A DNA stretch of 64,000 nucleotides, from contig NC_060884.1 of assembly GCF_014805685.1 (NCBI RefSeq), positions 12,178,356-12,242,355 of the forward strand, in the 5' to 3' direction. The notes under the pieces are model-generated. The model was not told the DNA's origin. It did not search any database and saw nothing but the letters and a program-made list of their open reading frames with translations. The DNA is from Silurus meridionalis (taxonomy: Eukaryota > Chordata > Actinopteri > Siluriformes > Siluridae). Made by a program: the position numbers and the translations under genes. Below are positions 40,348 to 57,409 of this stretch, piece by piece (position 1 is the first letter of the stretch; each line of letters starts with the position of its first letter).

Positions 40348-41831
40348 GTTCTATACTCTTGTGATATAAGGATTGTCTCGCGAAGAGTGCAAGCTCCTTT
40401 ACGAGGAAGTGACTGTATCTACAAATATATATATGTACATATGACCATGGTGTTATCACAAGTATGATTTTGTTCAGTGTAGCATTTCTGGCCTGTGGTT
40501 GTAACAAGGAAAGGAGGACTAATCCTAGAGGTTCTGCATAATCAGTTAGCCTACTTCTGCTGATAAGTGATGCCACATTGGGGCTTTATCACTATACATT
40601 AGATATAAGCACTAAGCACATTGTCTGCTTTACCTATTATATAAATCTGCCTTGTAGTGTGGTGACTTTGTATATTCCCTAGACCCTAAGCTCTCTGTTT
40701 TGAAGAAACAAAACACTTTTGTGCCACGCAAGACAACTTTTTAATTTATCAAAATGGCACAAAACCATCCCCGTTCCCAACAGAATATTCCCCCAAGGAG
40801 CAAATGTGTCGGAGTTAAAAAAACAAGTATACCAACAGACTGTTAGGCAATCACACTACCTCATTAATCAAAATGAGTTATGCAATATCTGAACTATTTC
40901 TACAGCAAATTAATGCATGTGTGATGAATTGAATTTACATAGCGTCCAAAACATTCAGGACATATTTTTGTAATAAAAATCCACAGCAGTAAAAAAGAAA
41001 AAGATAAGATTTGTTTTTCAACAGAAAGAATGACAAACACAGCACATTTATAGATTGATTAATAATGAAAGAAAAATATGTAATGCAACTTCTAAGAGAT
41101 TTAAAAACAAATTTGGCTTTTTAAACATTGAACAAAGCAAGTTTATTGTGGCATGAGCAGCTGGTCAGCAGAAAAAAAAGCATTAGGTATGGTGTATCAC
41201 TAATAAAGTTATATATTCATGAAGTGTAATGCCAAACAGGTGCATAATCACAGAAAATACAGGCATCAAACATTGTAAAAAACAGGGGTGCGAATCAATA
41301 ATGCACACCTAAGCACCTTACCGCCTCTGTTTGAATATTATGCTGAAATCGCACACAAGTTGACAAAATGTCATCCTTTTTATTATTTATGGTAAACACC
41401 ATGGCATTTCTGCACCCAGTGTCTGGGTGTGAAGTGCTGCCTGTCAGCAGGTGAGCCAATCTGTGTAAACCGCATGAGATTTCTTGCATCAATAAGCCAT
41501 GAGATTACAAACAGGAAATAAACAAAGCACGTGCTTCAGAAACTCACACATTCTACCACAAATATAGATACGTTCTAGTACCCAGTTCATTTGGGATAAA
41601 AATAGAGTACAAGTGGTTATTTCTGTGATCTGGAAATGGGGTTGAAATAAATGGATGGACTTGATGAAGATTCAATAATTGAATTGGAACAGAGACGGCC
41701 ACTGAATCTTCCCATGGGTGCACCAACCTGGGTTTATCAAGAATTGCTCATTTAAACATGCATATTATTAGACCCAAGTTTATGTCAAGGTCCCTCAAAT
41801 GTCAATTGCTTGTTCCTGGATGTTTGGATGC

Positions 41832-41833
<2 letters not shown>

Positions 41834-41892
<59 letters not shown>

Positions 41893-41920
41893 AGATAGAG
41901 ATAGAGATAGAGATAGAGAA
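41834..41920. repeat. (GT)n followed by (GAGATA)n
   Basis: 57 bp of GT, then a hexanucleotide GAGATA run to about 41920. Confidence 0.95.
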
Positions 41921-42158
41921 AGACAGAGATTTGTCTTGTTAGTTTAGCTTTTTTCTTGTTTCTGGCAAAAGTATTAATATTTTAAACAATTGGTACAAAG
42001 CTATTTGATGTGTGTATACATAAATCTTAGAAATATCTACACTACATTTTGGTGTCTAGGATACCTTTTTTCAAACTGTTCTCACTAACCGAGCTGTTGC
42101 ACTGAAGATGTCTAATAGGACAAGCCTCCATATTAATCAAAGCTGATGTGAAGTATAT

Positions 42159-42182
42159 GAGAGAGAGAGAGAAAGAGAGAGA

Positions 42183-42241
<59 letters not shown>
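42159..42241. repeat. (GA)n(CA)n microsatellite
   Basis: GA run of about 25 bp switching to CA for about 58 bp. Confidence 0.96.
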
Positions 42242-42898
42242 GACCCGTTTAGCACAACATGACAGTGAGTAAGGCAGTTGCTTCTGTCAGTAATTGCAGC
42301 ACAAGGAGTCATTAATAATGCATTTATGACCACTTATACCTCAGCAAGCTTGAACTTTAAAGAGTTTTCTCCTCAAGTCCTAGTTTGGCATGTTAGGGTT
42401 TTGACACGTTCGAGATGGAGATGATTTGAAATCAGCTTTAAAAAACACAGCAGAAAAAGCAGTTGATACTGTATGTCTAACAAGTTTCTCTTAAACAACA
42501 CTTGGTCTGCACAATCATAAACTTCACACTGATATTTGTTCACTGTCTTTCTATTTCAGCTGTGGGCCGTCATCTCAGTGAAGCAACACTTACAGTAAAT
42601 TAATGCAGAAAAAAGGAACTGTGTAATATATAACAAATTTTAGGTGTAGTTCTTCAAATATTAATTCCCCCATATAGACAAAGAACACATTACTTATACA
42701 AAAAAAGTAAAAATCATAACATGCTTTATATAAGTACACTACCTACTGTATTTATAGGTTCAGACCTGAACAAAAAAAAAAAAAAAAGAAAACTAACTGC
42801 ATACTGCCCCTTGGTGGATCTTTGTCCACCAGCTTCCAGGCTGCAAGCTTTTCAAAACTTCCAATAGCATTTCTAATTTATCACTTTTATTGTTTACT

Positions 42899-42899
42899 G

Positions 42900-42931
<32 letters not shown>

Positions 42932-42950
42932 CATCATCATCATCATCATC
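42899..42950. repeat. (TAA)n(TCA)n microsatellite
   Basis: TAA units switching to TCA units; 52 bp. Confidence 0.95.
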
Positions 42951-44899
42951 TTAATTTTTAAATCACTGAACATTTAATAGAAAATGATCACCAAAAAATG
43001 GTTCATGGTCCCACCGATTTGACAGACAGCTGTCTGGGTGTTTCGTCATAAATTCCGAATATAACAAAATAATAGACCTTTTCATCACCAGCCTCCTAAT
43101 TTCCAATTCTCATTATGTAAATATGTGACCTGAAATATCACACATGCCCACCAGCCTATTGCATTACTAATGACACTAATTGTCCCCACCTTCAGAATAA
43201 TGGCAGTGACCAGGGTCAAGCTCTCTGACAGCATTTTTTCTTCTTCCAATTAATGTTTTTTCTTTCTTTATATAAACAGAGCAGAAGGGACTAGGAGAGG
43301 ATTTCGGCATGCCATAGAGGACAGCAGCAAAGGAAAACAATAAGATGATGTGTATGAAGGACACAGAGAGGACACGAGAGCGAGATTTTGAAGATGTCTT
43401 TTGTTATATGTGGTTTGGTAGTGGTGGCTTTAAGAGGTATATGAGCGTGGACAGTCTTTTTTTTAATCTGTTGTGGTGTATATAGACCAATTTTAAACAT
43501 AATTGTAAGAGTGCTTAATTTTTGGTTCAATTATTTTGGAATTTCAAAAAGGAATTTCCAAACTTCACAGTGAATGATAAATGCACATGTTGAATAATTT
43601 GTCTGTTGCATTGCAGAGCTGTTAATTTAAAACCTTTTTTTTTGTTGTTTTTTTGGTTTTTACTGCAACCTATGATCCAGTTTCAGTAAGTCCAGATTCA
43701 AAAAGAACAGCACTTTATATATCCCCTCAGCTTTATCATCTGGAAATAGATACAAAGAGAATGTGTTACAATCTGTGGAGAATACAAAGGCTTTGCTTTT
43801 CTTTTTTCTGATCTTATGCAGCAAACGGCAGGGTTTCTCTTCATACTTTGCCCATCCTCTATGACTAAGTTATGCCCTGTCATGTCTTCGGAAGGCTTCA
43901 GATGCCAAGTAGACCACCATCGCTTGCAGGTCTGTCACTTAAGCCAGCCGTCCGGCTGCAATGCCTGACAGCCAGCACTGCACCAGACGCTTCAGACTCT
44001 CCGAACGTATAAGAGTCGTGTCAACTGCTCCCTTGAAAGTGTGAGAGAGAGAGAAGGGAGTGAAGAAAAACAAGCACATGCATCTGACATCAGAGGCATC
44101 GAGTGACAGTACTGTCTCAGAGTCACTGGCATCAGTCACATGGACGCAAAAGAAAGACCAATTACCCTTCGAGTGCTTCAGGAATAGGGCATCAGGCATG
44201 TCTGAAGTGGGACGTTGGTCATTTAATCACTTGGCACTGTGGTTAAGACTCTACAGATGAAGCATCAGTGCCCACTCAGTGGCTTGACTTCAGGTGCCCT
44301 ATTTATATTTGAAAAAACATTTTCTGCACATTCTTAGCACCTAGAACAATTTTTTTTTACTGGCACATTAAATCAACCAGATGCCATTCACCATCAGTGC
44401 TAGAAAAACCACAACTGTGATGCCTATTTTCTGTGTTTTCTGCATTTAATCTCAATGACACAAATCTTCTATATATGCACATGCATGTGATATAATGATG
44501 TTCAGTGAAAGAATTTGCATTAATTGGGAAATTAAATCCAGAATTGGGTTTATGTACAGTCCAAAGATTTGGGAAAATAAAAAATAATGGTTTTTTTTCC
44601 TACAGTACTCTACTAAATATATTAGATTTCCCTATTTTATATAAATAAGAAAATCCCTAAATATTGTTCTAGCAATTTCTTTGGTTTGTCCAGTCAGAGG
44701 AAGAGCTTGTGGTAGCCAATAAGACTAGTTATTTAAACTAAGGACACATAAACTCTTTTTTTCTTTGGTACAAATACAATTAAAAGTTGCCATTAGACCT
44801 GAACTAAATACATGGCTCTCCCCCTGATGCTGAATGACTATTTTTCCACTGTATGTGACACCTTTGCTTAACATATTTCAACTTCAATTATATTTCTCT

Positions 44900-45200
44900 T
44901 CAGAACCACTTTATCTGCAAACCATTGCTGGCAATCAGAGGGCTTGCTGTTTTCCCTCGGCCAATTTTCTAGATAATGCGGCTTATCACTGCAGCGGCCA
45001 AAGTTGCCAATGAAATCAGGAGGCAGTCAACCTCGTTCGTGCTAATTGTGTGTCTCCCCCTCCCCGTCGTGTTTTTATGCATATTTACCCACTGTCACTT
45101 CACAGGAATCAGAGGCCCATTGAGAGAGCTCACACAGGGGAAAGGGAACGATTGCTTTCTTGCTAAATAAAATTAGCAAACAGGCTTGTGATAAATAAAA
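44900..45200. other. Complex non-coding block, candidate conserved element
   Basis: Non-repetitive stretch with GATAA, CAATTTT and GCTAATTG-type motifs and no coding signal. A short ORF at 44976-45170 has no recognisable product. Confidence 0.35.
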
Positions 45201-45237
45201 ATGAGTTGCAATTAAAAGAGAGGGAAAGACAGACAGG

Positions 45238-45238
<1 letters not shown>

Positions 45239-45275
<37 letters not shown>
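45239..45275. repeat. (GA)n microsatellite
   Basis: GA run, about 37 bp, at the edge of a complex non-coding block. Confidence 0.95.
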
Positions 45276-45278
<3 letters not shown>

Positions 45279-46009
45279 AGAGTGTGTAATGGATTTACTA
45301 TGGGAATTACAAAGGCTTTGGGATGCAGTGGCATGTATTCCTTTTCGCTCTTTTCTTCCCTTTCCTCAGAACAGCAACGGCAACAAATAGATATAAACAA
45401 CACTGCCATTGTTGTGCTGACACTTCTGCCAAGGAGACTAATTTGGATCCCTAATTGAATATAACAATTAAAGAAACTGTTTGCTTGATTCATCCCTCTA
45501 GACGCCATCCAATTAAGCAGGATTACAGTTTCACACATAAATTAGTGCTTCATTCTCAATTGCATCCCTCAGTGAAAAATAATGCATAGTTATTGGCCTC
45601 AGGAAAACAGTCAAGGATTGGCCCCATACAGTATATCATAATTGTAAAACCTTGTGTATTATGTACAAGAAACGTTGGCACTGACTGCTGCAACTGTTTA
45701 TTGTATGATACAATTACAGTGTGCTAAAGAATGATGAATATATGTCAACACAATATTGTTTGGATAGTTTTCTCCACTTCACAGAGTAAAAAACTGATTT
45801 GGTCAATCCTTTGTGTGAGCTGCAGATGTGTTCTGCACACCAGCTGTTCCTGAGTATGAGATAGATAGATAGAAAATTGGTTGTCCGTTTACTAAGACAA
45901 GCATTTGTTTTGTTTTTTTAATACCTCATACCGGACATCATGTTATGTCCTGTATTCTCCACAAAGTTTTCCCTCTTCGTGTTTTATGTACGAAACACAT
46001 TAAAAATCG

Positions 46010-46640
46010 ACTCAAGCCTTGGATGTGTGATTCATTTCAGGCGGCCAATTACTTCATTCCCCTCATAACTCAGTACGTGGGCCCTGAACTCCTGTGCGAC
46101 TCGAAAACACTTTCATTAGCTTTCGGGACCCTGCAGATGAGGCGATGTAAAATTAATTACTCTGGATGTTCGGTTATGCACCATCTTCGGGAACAAAGGC
46201 AACACACCATTTGTTTTGCCTTGACCGTCGCAGATGCTCTACGCCGCATGTGATGCCGTCAAGAGGGCCCTCATTCTCCATCGCCCGATTAATCATAGAG
46301 TGGGAGGCTCCAAGTTACATGCAACTTTAGTAGTTAACCTCATCACCCAGTGATCTCACTGCCAATTTGGCGGGATTGGGAATGGAATGATAAATATGGT
46401 GCAGCTGTGCACTAGTCCTGTGGAGACGGAATAATGCTCTCTGGACCCCGTATGCTTTAAGGCGAGAAACGTGTGCAGTCTGGCCAACGGACGTTATCAC
46501 ACGGGCCGGGGAGAGGACATCAAACTTTCGGTGTCAAATTTCTAAACCCCTCTTATCATCGCTCAGAATAAGCCAGCATGCGCTAATCCTCACTGATAGA
46601 AGCAGCTAGTCTTCATAATGGTATTGTTTAATGCCTGAAA
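46010..46640. other. Complex non-coding block, candidate conserved element
   Basis: The longest high-complexity, higher-GC non-repeat block in the intergenic region (about 630 bp). A 102-codon ORF overlaps its start but shows no domain. Probably regulatory. Confidence 0.42.
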
Positions 46641-49600
46641 TAAATCTACCCTGATGTTGTTCTTAGCGAGCAGGAGGCCTAGCTGTGTGTGAACAGAGGA
46701 AATTAATGTGTCTGTGTGTGTGAGCGAGTGAGACATGTCTTAAGCCCTTTTTAACATCCAGCCAGCAATTTACTCACTCTTTGTGAGTATAAGAAAACAA
46801 GCTCCATAGCAAGGCTCCCTCTCTGATCTGTCATGCACAGCTGTGTAAATTATAAAGAGTCTACGGCCGCATATTCCTACTAAACAATGGCCACTCTGAA
46901 CTTGCAAGTGACAACAAACACCTGATTGTAAAGTGTCTTTTTATGCATGTTGTAATCTTTGGTTGCGCTGGTAGGCCAGATGATGTATTTGGCCCACGAG
47001 CCCAACTACACAGGTGTCACCTGTTTCACTTTCAGTAAAAGAGGAGTATAAACCTGCAACCAGGCCACATTGTTTTATTCTCAAGGGACATAACAGGAAG
47101 AGAGAAAACAAAAAGAGGAGGAAAGAAAACAGCAAAAAAAAAGAAGTGTCCGCTTTGCCAGATGGACAGAACTGCTGTCCCTGTGCATTTTAATTGAACT
47201 TTCATAGCTGCATTTTCTTCCCTGCCTTAGCTATAACAGGCCCCATCTGATTACACATTATGACAATATTATAACAGATGTCCAGGCCAATAAAGCAAAT
47301 TCCTAAAGGACTGCATGTAATGTGAGTAATTGATCACTTTTGTCCCCTCTTTTTTCCCTTCAAAAACCCCCCTCGCTCTCTCTCTCTCATACATGCACTC
47401 TCTTTTTTTTTACAACAGTGGCTCACTGTGTAGCAACATGCTCTTGTTCTACAGATTGTCCCACAGTTGGGACTTGTGTACATATGGTACACAAGTTTAT
47501 TGGCTACTTGACTTCGCTGTTGATTGAGTGCAGTTGTTGCACAGCACAGAACTGCTACACAGTTGAACAAATTATACATATTCATATTTTGAAATTCTTA
47601 AAAACATACATTTTAAAAGTGTGTAAGCCAAAATGATCCATGTTTGCTAAGCATGTTTCACTACAAGCTTTCAAACAGACTGCAGTTTACAGCCTTATAA
47701 CACTTTAACATGGCCTGTCCATTTCTAGTTGTGAACCAAAATGCTCCTGAATGCTGCCAATAACACGGATGAGGTTTGCAAATCATTAAAGATTCATGGA
47801 TTAAAGATAGTGGTAATTTAAACGAGACACAGCTGGAAGATTTTTTATAGGTAGGTATTCAAGTCAAATGAATTGTTTGCAGGACGGGTGTGTCCAACAA
47901 CATACTGTTCTGTATATGAGTCTTTATTTTTATTTGTTTTATTTTTTTGTCATTTGTGCACCATATATTCGTTTCCTTACTGAAATCGTTGGAAGTTATT
48001 GGAAGTTCACTGGCAGGTGAAGACTATTGTCAACCCCAGTTGTGCAAATGGTGCACAGAATTTAGCCACAAGGCTATTTCCTCTGCTTCACTTTCTCCAG
48101 CAGTAAATATTCACTGCATTTTCGCCCATGGATCCAATGTTGGTTATCTGTGTGTATCCGTGTTACAACATTACACATCGGGGTGCTTATGGATTTAAAT
48201 GAATGTACAAAAAGACACACAAATGTGCTTCTGGTAGTGTGTCACATTACATACACCTTTAATAATCAGAGCTAAACATTGTACATTGTTGCTGATGTAT
48301 GGACGTAATTGAAATGTGTAACAAAACTTTGTGAAATACTATTATATTGTACTAGTAATCAAATGTATTGTTTTTCTTATCTAAAGATTCCAACAAGGAA
48401 ATTAATTAATCTATTACACACATGGAAAATGTGCAGTTATTCCATATGTAGCATATGTATTTTTTCAATATGGAAGACATACTACCACCAATTTATAATT
48501 AATGTCAGTGTGCAATGAATAATATAATGGAAAATATATGGATTGTAAAGACTCATTTAAATGCAAAATTGGTTTAAAGTGAGGAAATATTTATTAGTTT
48601 GGTCTCAGTCCTCAAAAATAGTGCCATCACTAAAGAAAATCAAGTTATTGTACAGAATGTGAAGCACAATGTCATTCCAACACACTGTTGTCTATGAAAT
48701 GTTCATTGATATAAAAACAGATTTAATTGTCAACAATGTATAAATATTATGTATAATGCTAACGCAAACATATTGTTACATAAATAACAAGCACGTCTTC
48801 AGTGCAATAATCACTAGCAATTTCTTTTTTCTTCTGGCACTTTCTAAGACCAAATTTAAGAGAACCCAAACTTGTAAAGTGTTATAAGAGCGCCATCTTT
48901 TGGAATGTCTTGGAAGAACAACACATTTTCTTTTACATTTATGACATTTTGACAGAGCTTTGAAATCGCTATGCTTAAAAACACCCTAATACCAAAGTTT
49001 ATTAACACTTTTATGGAGGTAATAAACTAAGAAAACCAAAAAGGTTTGCAGACTGCTAGCGACTAAACTATTCTTTCAATTAATACATTTTTAATTAATT
49101 TACTACATTTCAAAAAGATTCCATATGAAAACAGATTGATGAGCATACTCTATTTTATATATATTATTTATTTGTTTGTTTTATTATTTATTTATTTATT
49201 TATTTTTCATGCATCTCTAAATTATCCATGTTGTACATTCTTACACCAAAAAAAGGGGTGAAAAATTTAATAATAAAGGAAATAAAATTGAATAAAACAC
49301 TAATACAGTATAAAAGAAGTAAATGTAAATAGATTTATTTTTTAAACGATTAAACATTGCATTTACTGTTATGCCAGATAACTAAGCTAACGTTATCAAA
49401 CTGAACAGATAATAAGATTTTAACCTGAACAACAATTAGAAAATGCACGTTTTTGCACTTATTTCATGCATGCCTTAAGTCTCTCTGGTGCCAGCTAGCG
49501 GCCAATCTTGGTATTTTATATTTTACCTTTTTTTTCCTGTTTTTATTTTTATGTATTTGTATTTTATTTATTTATTTATTTATTTATTTTGCTTTTTTAA

Positions 49601-51115
49601 GACTTTGAAGGATCTTTTTTTATATATATTTGATTATTTATATTTTTATTTTATTGTAATACAGCAGTGCTGTTTAAGTTCAAAGACCACTAATGCAAAG
49701 AAACCAATAGTGTTGGAATTTATACTCAAAACCAGTACTTAAACACCACTTTACAGCTTGATGAACAATTAAAAGTCATATATCAGAATGCATACCACAG
49801 GGTGAAATGTTGGTACTAAAATGCAGATGACACGTTTTTCATACTTGTAGTCTGTGAAATTCTTAAAAATGCAGTTGCAAAGAACATTTATCTGTACAAG
49901 TAACAGCATGTTTCCTGAGGAAACCTGATTCCAACCACCTCATACCTCATGATTGAAACGAAAACATAAAAACTTGTCAAACATGAAGACACTATTTCAA
50001 TAAATGTAATGGGTCCAGATGTATTCTGAAGCATTTTGTTATCTGTATGTTGTTTTTAATTATTTTTTCATGTCACAATTTTCATTTAACTCTAATATTT
50101 GTCTCTTCTGATGACTCTAATTGAAAAAAAAAACCCTAATCTCTGTATGACATCATAAACATATGGATGTTCACATTGGTATGCTGCAGATTCATACTTG
50201 GGAAATAACAATTTTAGTCTATAGGTGGCCCAAATGCCAACCGTACACATTATGGATTGGGGGCTTTATGTCAGATTCGGTTAAAAAAGAGTTGTCTGTC
50301 CTTTGACAAGAAAAAATGCTGCTCGACATAATGCTACTGTTGTTAGACTAATCATGTGTGTTAAGTGAAAACAAGAGGACAGTCTTACATATAAGTATGT
50401 GTCGACTCTAGTGTTTGAATGTGGTGACCTACTTAGGTTAAAACACTACTTTTGAAGAGTCTAATTTAGTTACCAATACAGATTATCGAGGACTGGGTAA
50501 GAGTAGCATTCCTGGACTTAAATCAGTATTTTAAGGTGAATTAAATAACCAGTCTTCCATACAGCAAAAACATTTCGCTTGTAAAAAAAATAAACTGTAG
50601 CCTTTAAGTAACAGTTTGAACATTTCATCAAAGGTGGGGGTTTTATATACGGTATAGAATACGGGATGTCTGCTAGACTACATCCAGACATCCAGACTTA
50701 TTTGTATCACTATCATAGATGTTTTTTTATTGAATTGGCATTCCATGACAGCATTACTACACCCTGAATATTCACAATAGTTTCATCATACATCTTTGTT
50801 GATGTATGTCATATATTCAACACACACATGAATATATACGTGATCAACATTTGAACAGTTAACATTTTTAAAACAATTTTAAATAGAATGCCTGCTTGGT
50901 TAAATAATATATAAAATAATATTTTATAGTGTTTTATAAAAAAAGAAAATACATCAAATTAATGCAATATATTTATTTTTTTAATGTTGATTAAATTAAG
51001 TAATCAATTAAATTGGCACAAATTAAATTTATCAAATAAAATTAAAGAAATGGAAATTTTTAATGAATCAGTTTACATTAGTAAGACCCCATCTGTGTAA
51101 TGCATGTGTGCATGA

Positions 51116-51117
<2 letters not shown>

Positions 51118-51190
<73 letters not shown>
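51118..51190. repeat. (GT)n microsatellite
   Basis: GT run, about 73 bp. Confidence 0.97.
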
Positions 51191-51192
<2 letters not shown>

Positions 51193-51822
51193 TGCGTCTG
51201 CGCCTGTGTCTCTGTCTGCATGTGTGAATCTTATTTACTATACGGAGTGAGTAGCCACACTCTAGTTTCTTTTTTTATACACCTGGCATATAAATACATG
51301 TATAGTTACACCCTATAATTATAATTATTATCAATTGATTCAAATATTTAATCACATTTAAAAACATTTTATATCAAAACTCGGTTACTCACACTTAATC
51401 GCACATCTGTTCTAAATGTACCTTAAATTAAAACTTTTTAAATTTTTAATACTATAATCAACATGGGCTTCAACAAATACTGAAGCTTTATTCAAATGTA
51501 TGTTTTTTAATAGTAAAACCATACTCAGCATAGAGCATGAAGACAAAGTATACTTATAAAGGTTTTAAAGTATCTATGGTGTTTTCAATTATGTAAATCA
51601 CCAGGACACCAAATGGAACTTTTGCTTTGTTTCCACACGGACGGTTTTATTTGCTGGATGTGTGCCTTTTGGTGCATGATTTGATGCTTGGTGCATCAGT
51701 AAAACTTTCAAATTTCAGTGGATTAAAAAAATATATATATTTCTGAGTAAAGAAAGGACAATGTGAATAAATGTGTTGCCTTGAAGGTTTTAATTCTGCC
51801 TCTTTTTTTATTTATTTACCGT

Positions 51823-52245
51823 ATTGTCCCGAATATAAGACAATGAATTATTTTAATGGAAATGCATCTCAAATGATGCCGTCTTATATTCCATACACCA
51901 TACACCTGCAAAAATAGATGGCGCCAAATACAGGTAAATGAGTTCCACTGGACGGAAGCAACCTGATAAACTACAGTCGTTTACAGTACCAGGACTGCAT
52001 GATGGTGAGTGACTGTCCAGATCATAGCGGTTCAGAAGTTAGCCAAGTAAACCAGCCTCTGAGGCAAGCTTATAATGCAAATTTTAAAATCATGGTATGT
52101 CATATGAAAAGTATTTTCAAATGAATACATTCTCTTTATAAAAGACAAAAGTTGGTCTTCAAAAATTTTTTCAAGAGGCACACACCAAAAAGGTGGAGTT
52201 GTCTTGTAATCAGGGTCATCTTATATACCTGACAATATTCCTATT
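51823..52245. mobile_element. Degenerate terminal-inverted-repeat element
   Basis: The left end 'gtattgtcccgaatataaga' is roughly complementary to the right end 'tcttatatacctgacaatat'. About 420 bp with no coding capacity; probably a non-autonomous DNA transposon. The family is not assigned. Confidence 0.5.
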
Positions 52246-52407
52246 TATGTTTTTAACAAAAACAGTCAAACAGAAACGCTGCATTATTCACGTGTTGATA
52301 ACATTAGTGCCGGTAAAATGAATTTGCTTTAATGTGTTAGAAATTGAAATTAAGTTAATAAGCCAGACAATGTATTGTATTTCAGTTTTCATGTAGTCTT
52401 TATCCTT

Positions 52408-52415
<8 letters not shown>

Positions 52416-52492
<77 letters not shown>
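52416..52492. repeat. (TA)n microsatellite
   Basis: TA run, about 77 bp. Confidence 0.97.
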
Positions 52493-52496
<4 letters not shown>

Positions 52497-53807
52497 CATC
52501 TTTTAGTCATGAACTAATGATTCATATCTATAATCACACTCTTTTAAAAATTTTCAAATAGAACTATTAAGGGTTAATTGTGCTTGTGTGGGAACCATTT
52601 CCCCTTAAGAAATTGAGAGGAAACACAATATCTGTATTAAGAGTATATAAAGTCATATAACAAGTACACCTTCAAAACATTAATAAGATTAATAAGCAAA
52701 TACAAACATGTATATTTATGATGTAAACATGTATATAATGGGAGCAAATAAAAGTTCCACAATCTAAATAAAAATATTTTTAAAATAAAACACAAAGAAT
52801 ACAATATAGTAAATTTGAATAACCAAATTTGAATAAGCATTATTTCTGTCCTGTCAATATTCAGTTTATAATCACATGTTTCTTTACACTTATTTATGTG
52901 CTTTTCTTATGACTAAGAGGGAAATTGATAAATATACAGTATATACACTGGATTATTACTAATAGAAACCCCTAAACCCTAGAAAACCCTAAAAATAAGT
53001 AATCTATTATCTATATCCTTTAGGGATTTTTTTGTTTGTAATTTGTTACAATGAATCTTAATTTGCCATAACTACAGTATTTAAGGTGCTTTTAAAACTA
53101 GATTTTAGTAAAAGCTATTATTTATTTTTTTTAATAATTATTATAATTTTTTTTATTGTTGTTATTATTATTGTTATTAGGGTGCACATGAAAGACATTT
53201 TGTGAGAACTTTAAACTTTGTGAGTTATAATAACAGTAAAAGCATGACCTACAGCTAGATAATATTACTTTTCACTAAATGACAGTTTACAGATGTGCTT
53301 AGAATATACCGAATAATGCAAGTACAACCTCAGATAAGAAGTCATGGCGTAACTGATGTTTCCCCTGCAATTGTTTTCCTTTTTTGCAGTGTCCATATTT
53401 TTTTCCATAAATAATATACATATATAAAAAATCATGGATATAATAGAATCAGATTTGTTAGAAAAAAACACTAGATGTAACAGAGTTCTTTATAATAATT
53501 CAAATATAAAAAATAGCATTTCAAAAGAAGCAAAAATTTCAATTTTGCATATGTTTAGGAGTGACAGAAACATCTTTTAAATACACTACTAGCATACTCA
53601 AGAATCCTGGCCATATCAGAATTTAGAAATTATACACAGACAATACCAATCAACACAATCAACCCAACAACATTAAAAATAACAGTCATAATGAGCTATT
53701 CATAGTTCATTATCAGTGCTAACAATTCTTGTCCTGCTCCTCTGTGCTCTTGTTGCTTCGCCTGCTGCTGTCACTGAAGTGTGAGGGAACCAAAGAAGAT
53801 CATTAGG

Positions 53808-56864
<3,057 letters not shown>

Positions 56865-57060
56865 ATTGCTAGGCAAAATAAATCACCACAGAGACCTCAA
56901 AAAATGTCAGTTTGTGAGTTCAGCCAGGTTATCGTGACCAAACAAGAGAAGTCAGGAGCAAATCAGGGTTCTTTTTAAATGCCACTAACAGAGAAAAATC
57001 TATTCAAGAGGGGGAAAGAAAATTTGTTTGCCTTGTTACCGAGTTGTCCCTCTAAACCAT

Positions 57061-57106
57061 GATTTTATAGAGCTCATTTTACGTCACTGTTCGCATTTCA
57101 CAAAAG
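57061..57106 (-). promoter_or_regulatory. mitfa: mitf-M core promoter: TATA box and CRE
   Basis: On the minus strand, reading toward the M exon: a SOX-like CTTTTGT (57106-57100), a CRE half/variant TGACGTAA (57086-57079), then TATAAAA (57069-57063). The TATA box predicts transcription starting near 57035, giving a 5' leader of about 170 nt before the ATG at 56864. Known: the mammalian MITF-M promoter is CREB- and SOX10-driven. The SOX-like match is weak. Confidence 0.65.
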
Positions 57107-57329
57107 ACTCTTTTTTAACCAATTTGCTCATCTCTACACTGAAACTGGCTTAGGGGTAACTACTGTTTCATCTTTAGTTCCACTCTGCCTGCATAAAACA
57201 TTATTTGTTCTAAACATCCAAGAAACAATTAGTGCTACTGTTTTGCTCCAGAAAAAAAGCAGGCAGAGTAAATTCTAAATGTTGCAATGAGATGACCATA
57301 TCTCATGCACCCCTGAACTACCCCCCCAT

Positions 57330-57330
<1 letters not shown>

Positions 57331-57400
<70 letters not shown>

Positions 57401-57409
57401 AACACACAT
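57331..57409. repeat. (CA)n microsatellite upstream of mitf-M
   Basis: CA run with two AAACA interruptions, about 225 bp upstream of the mitf-M CRE. Confidence 0.96.

Larger units (their letters stand above)
47200..53700. other. Intergenic 3' of mitf, mostly featureless
   Basis: AT-rich DNA with microsatellites and the 51.8 kb inverted-repeat element. The mitf 3' UTR must lie in its right-hand end, but I could not choose a polyadenylation site among many AATAAA-like words. Confidence 0.55.

Noticed and set aside
45945..46253. 102-codon ORF as a gene
   Set aside because: No domain; more likely chance openness in a high-complexity non-coding block.
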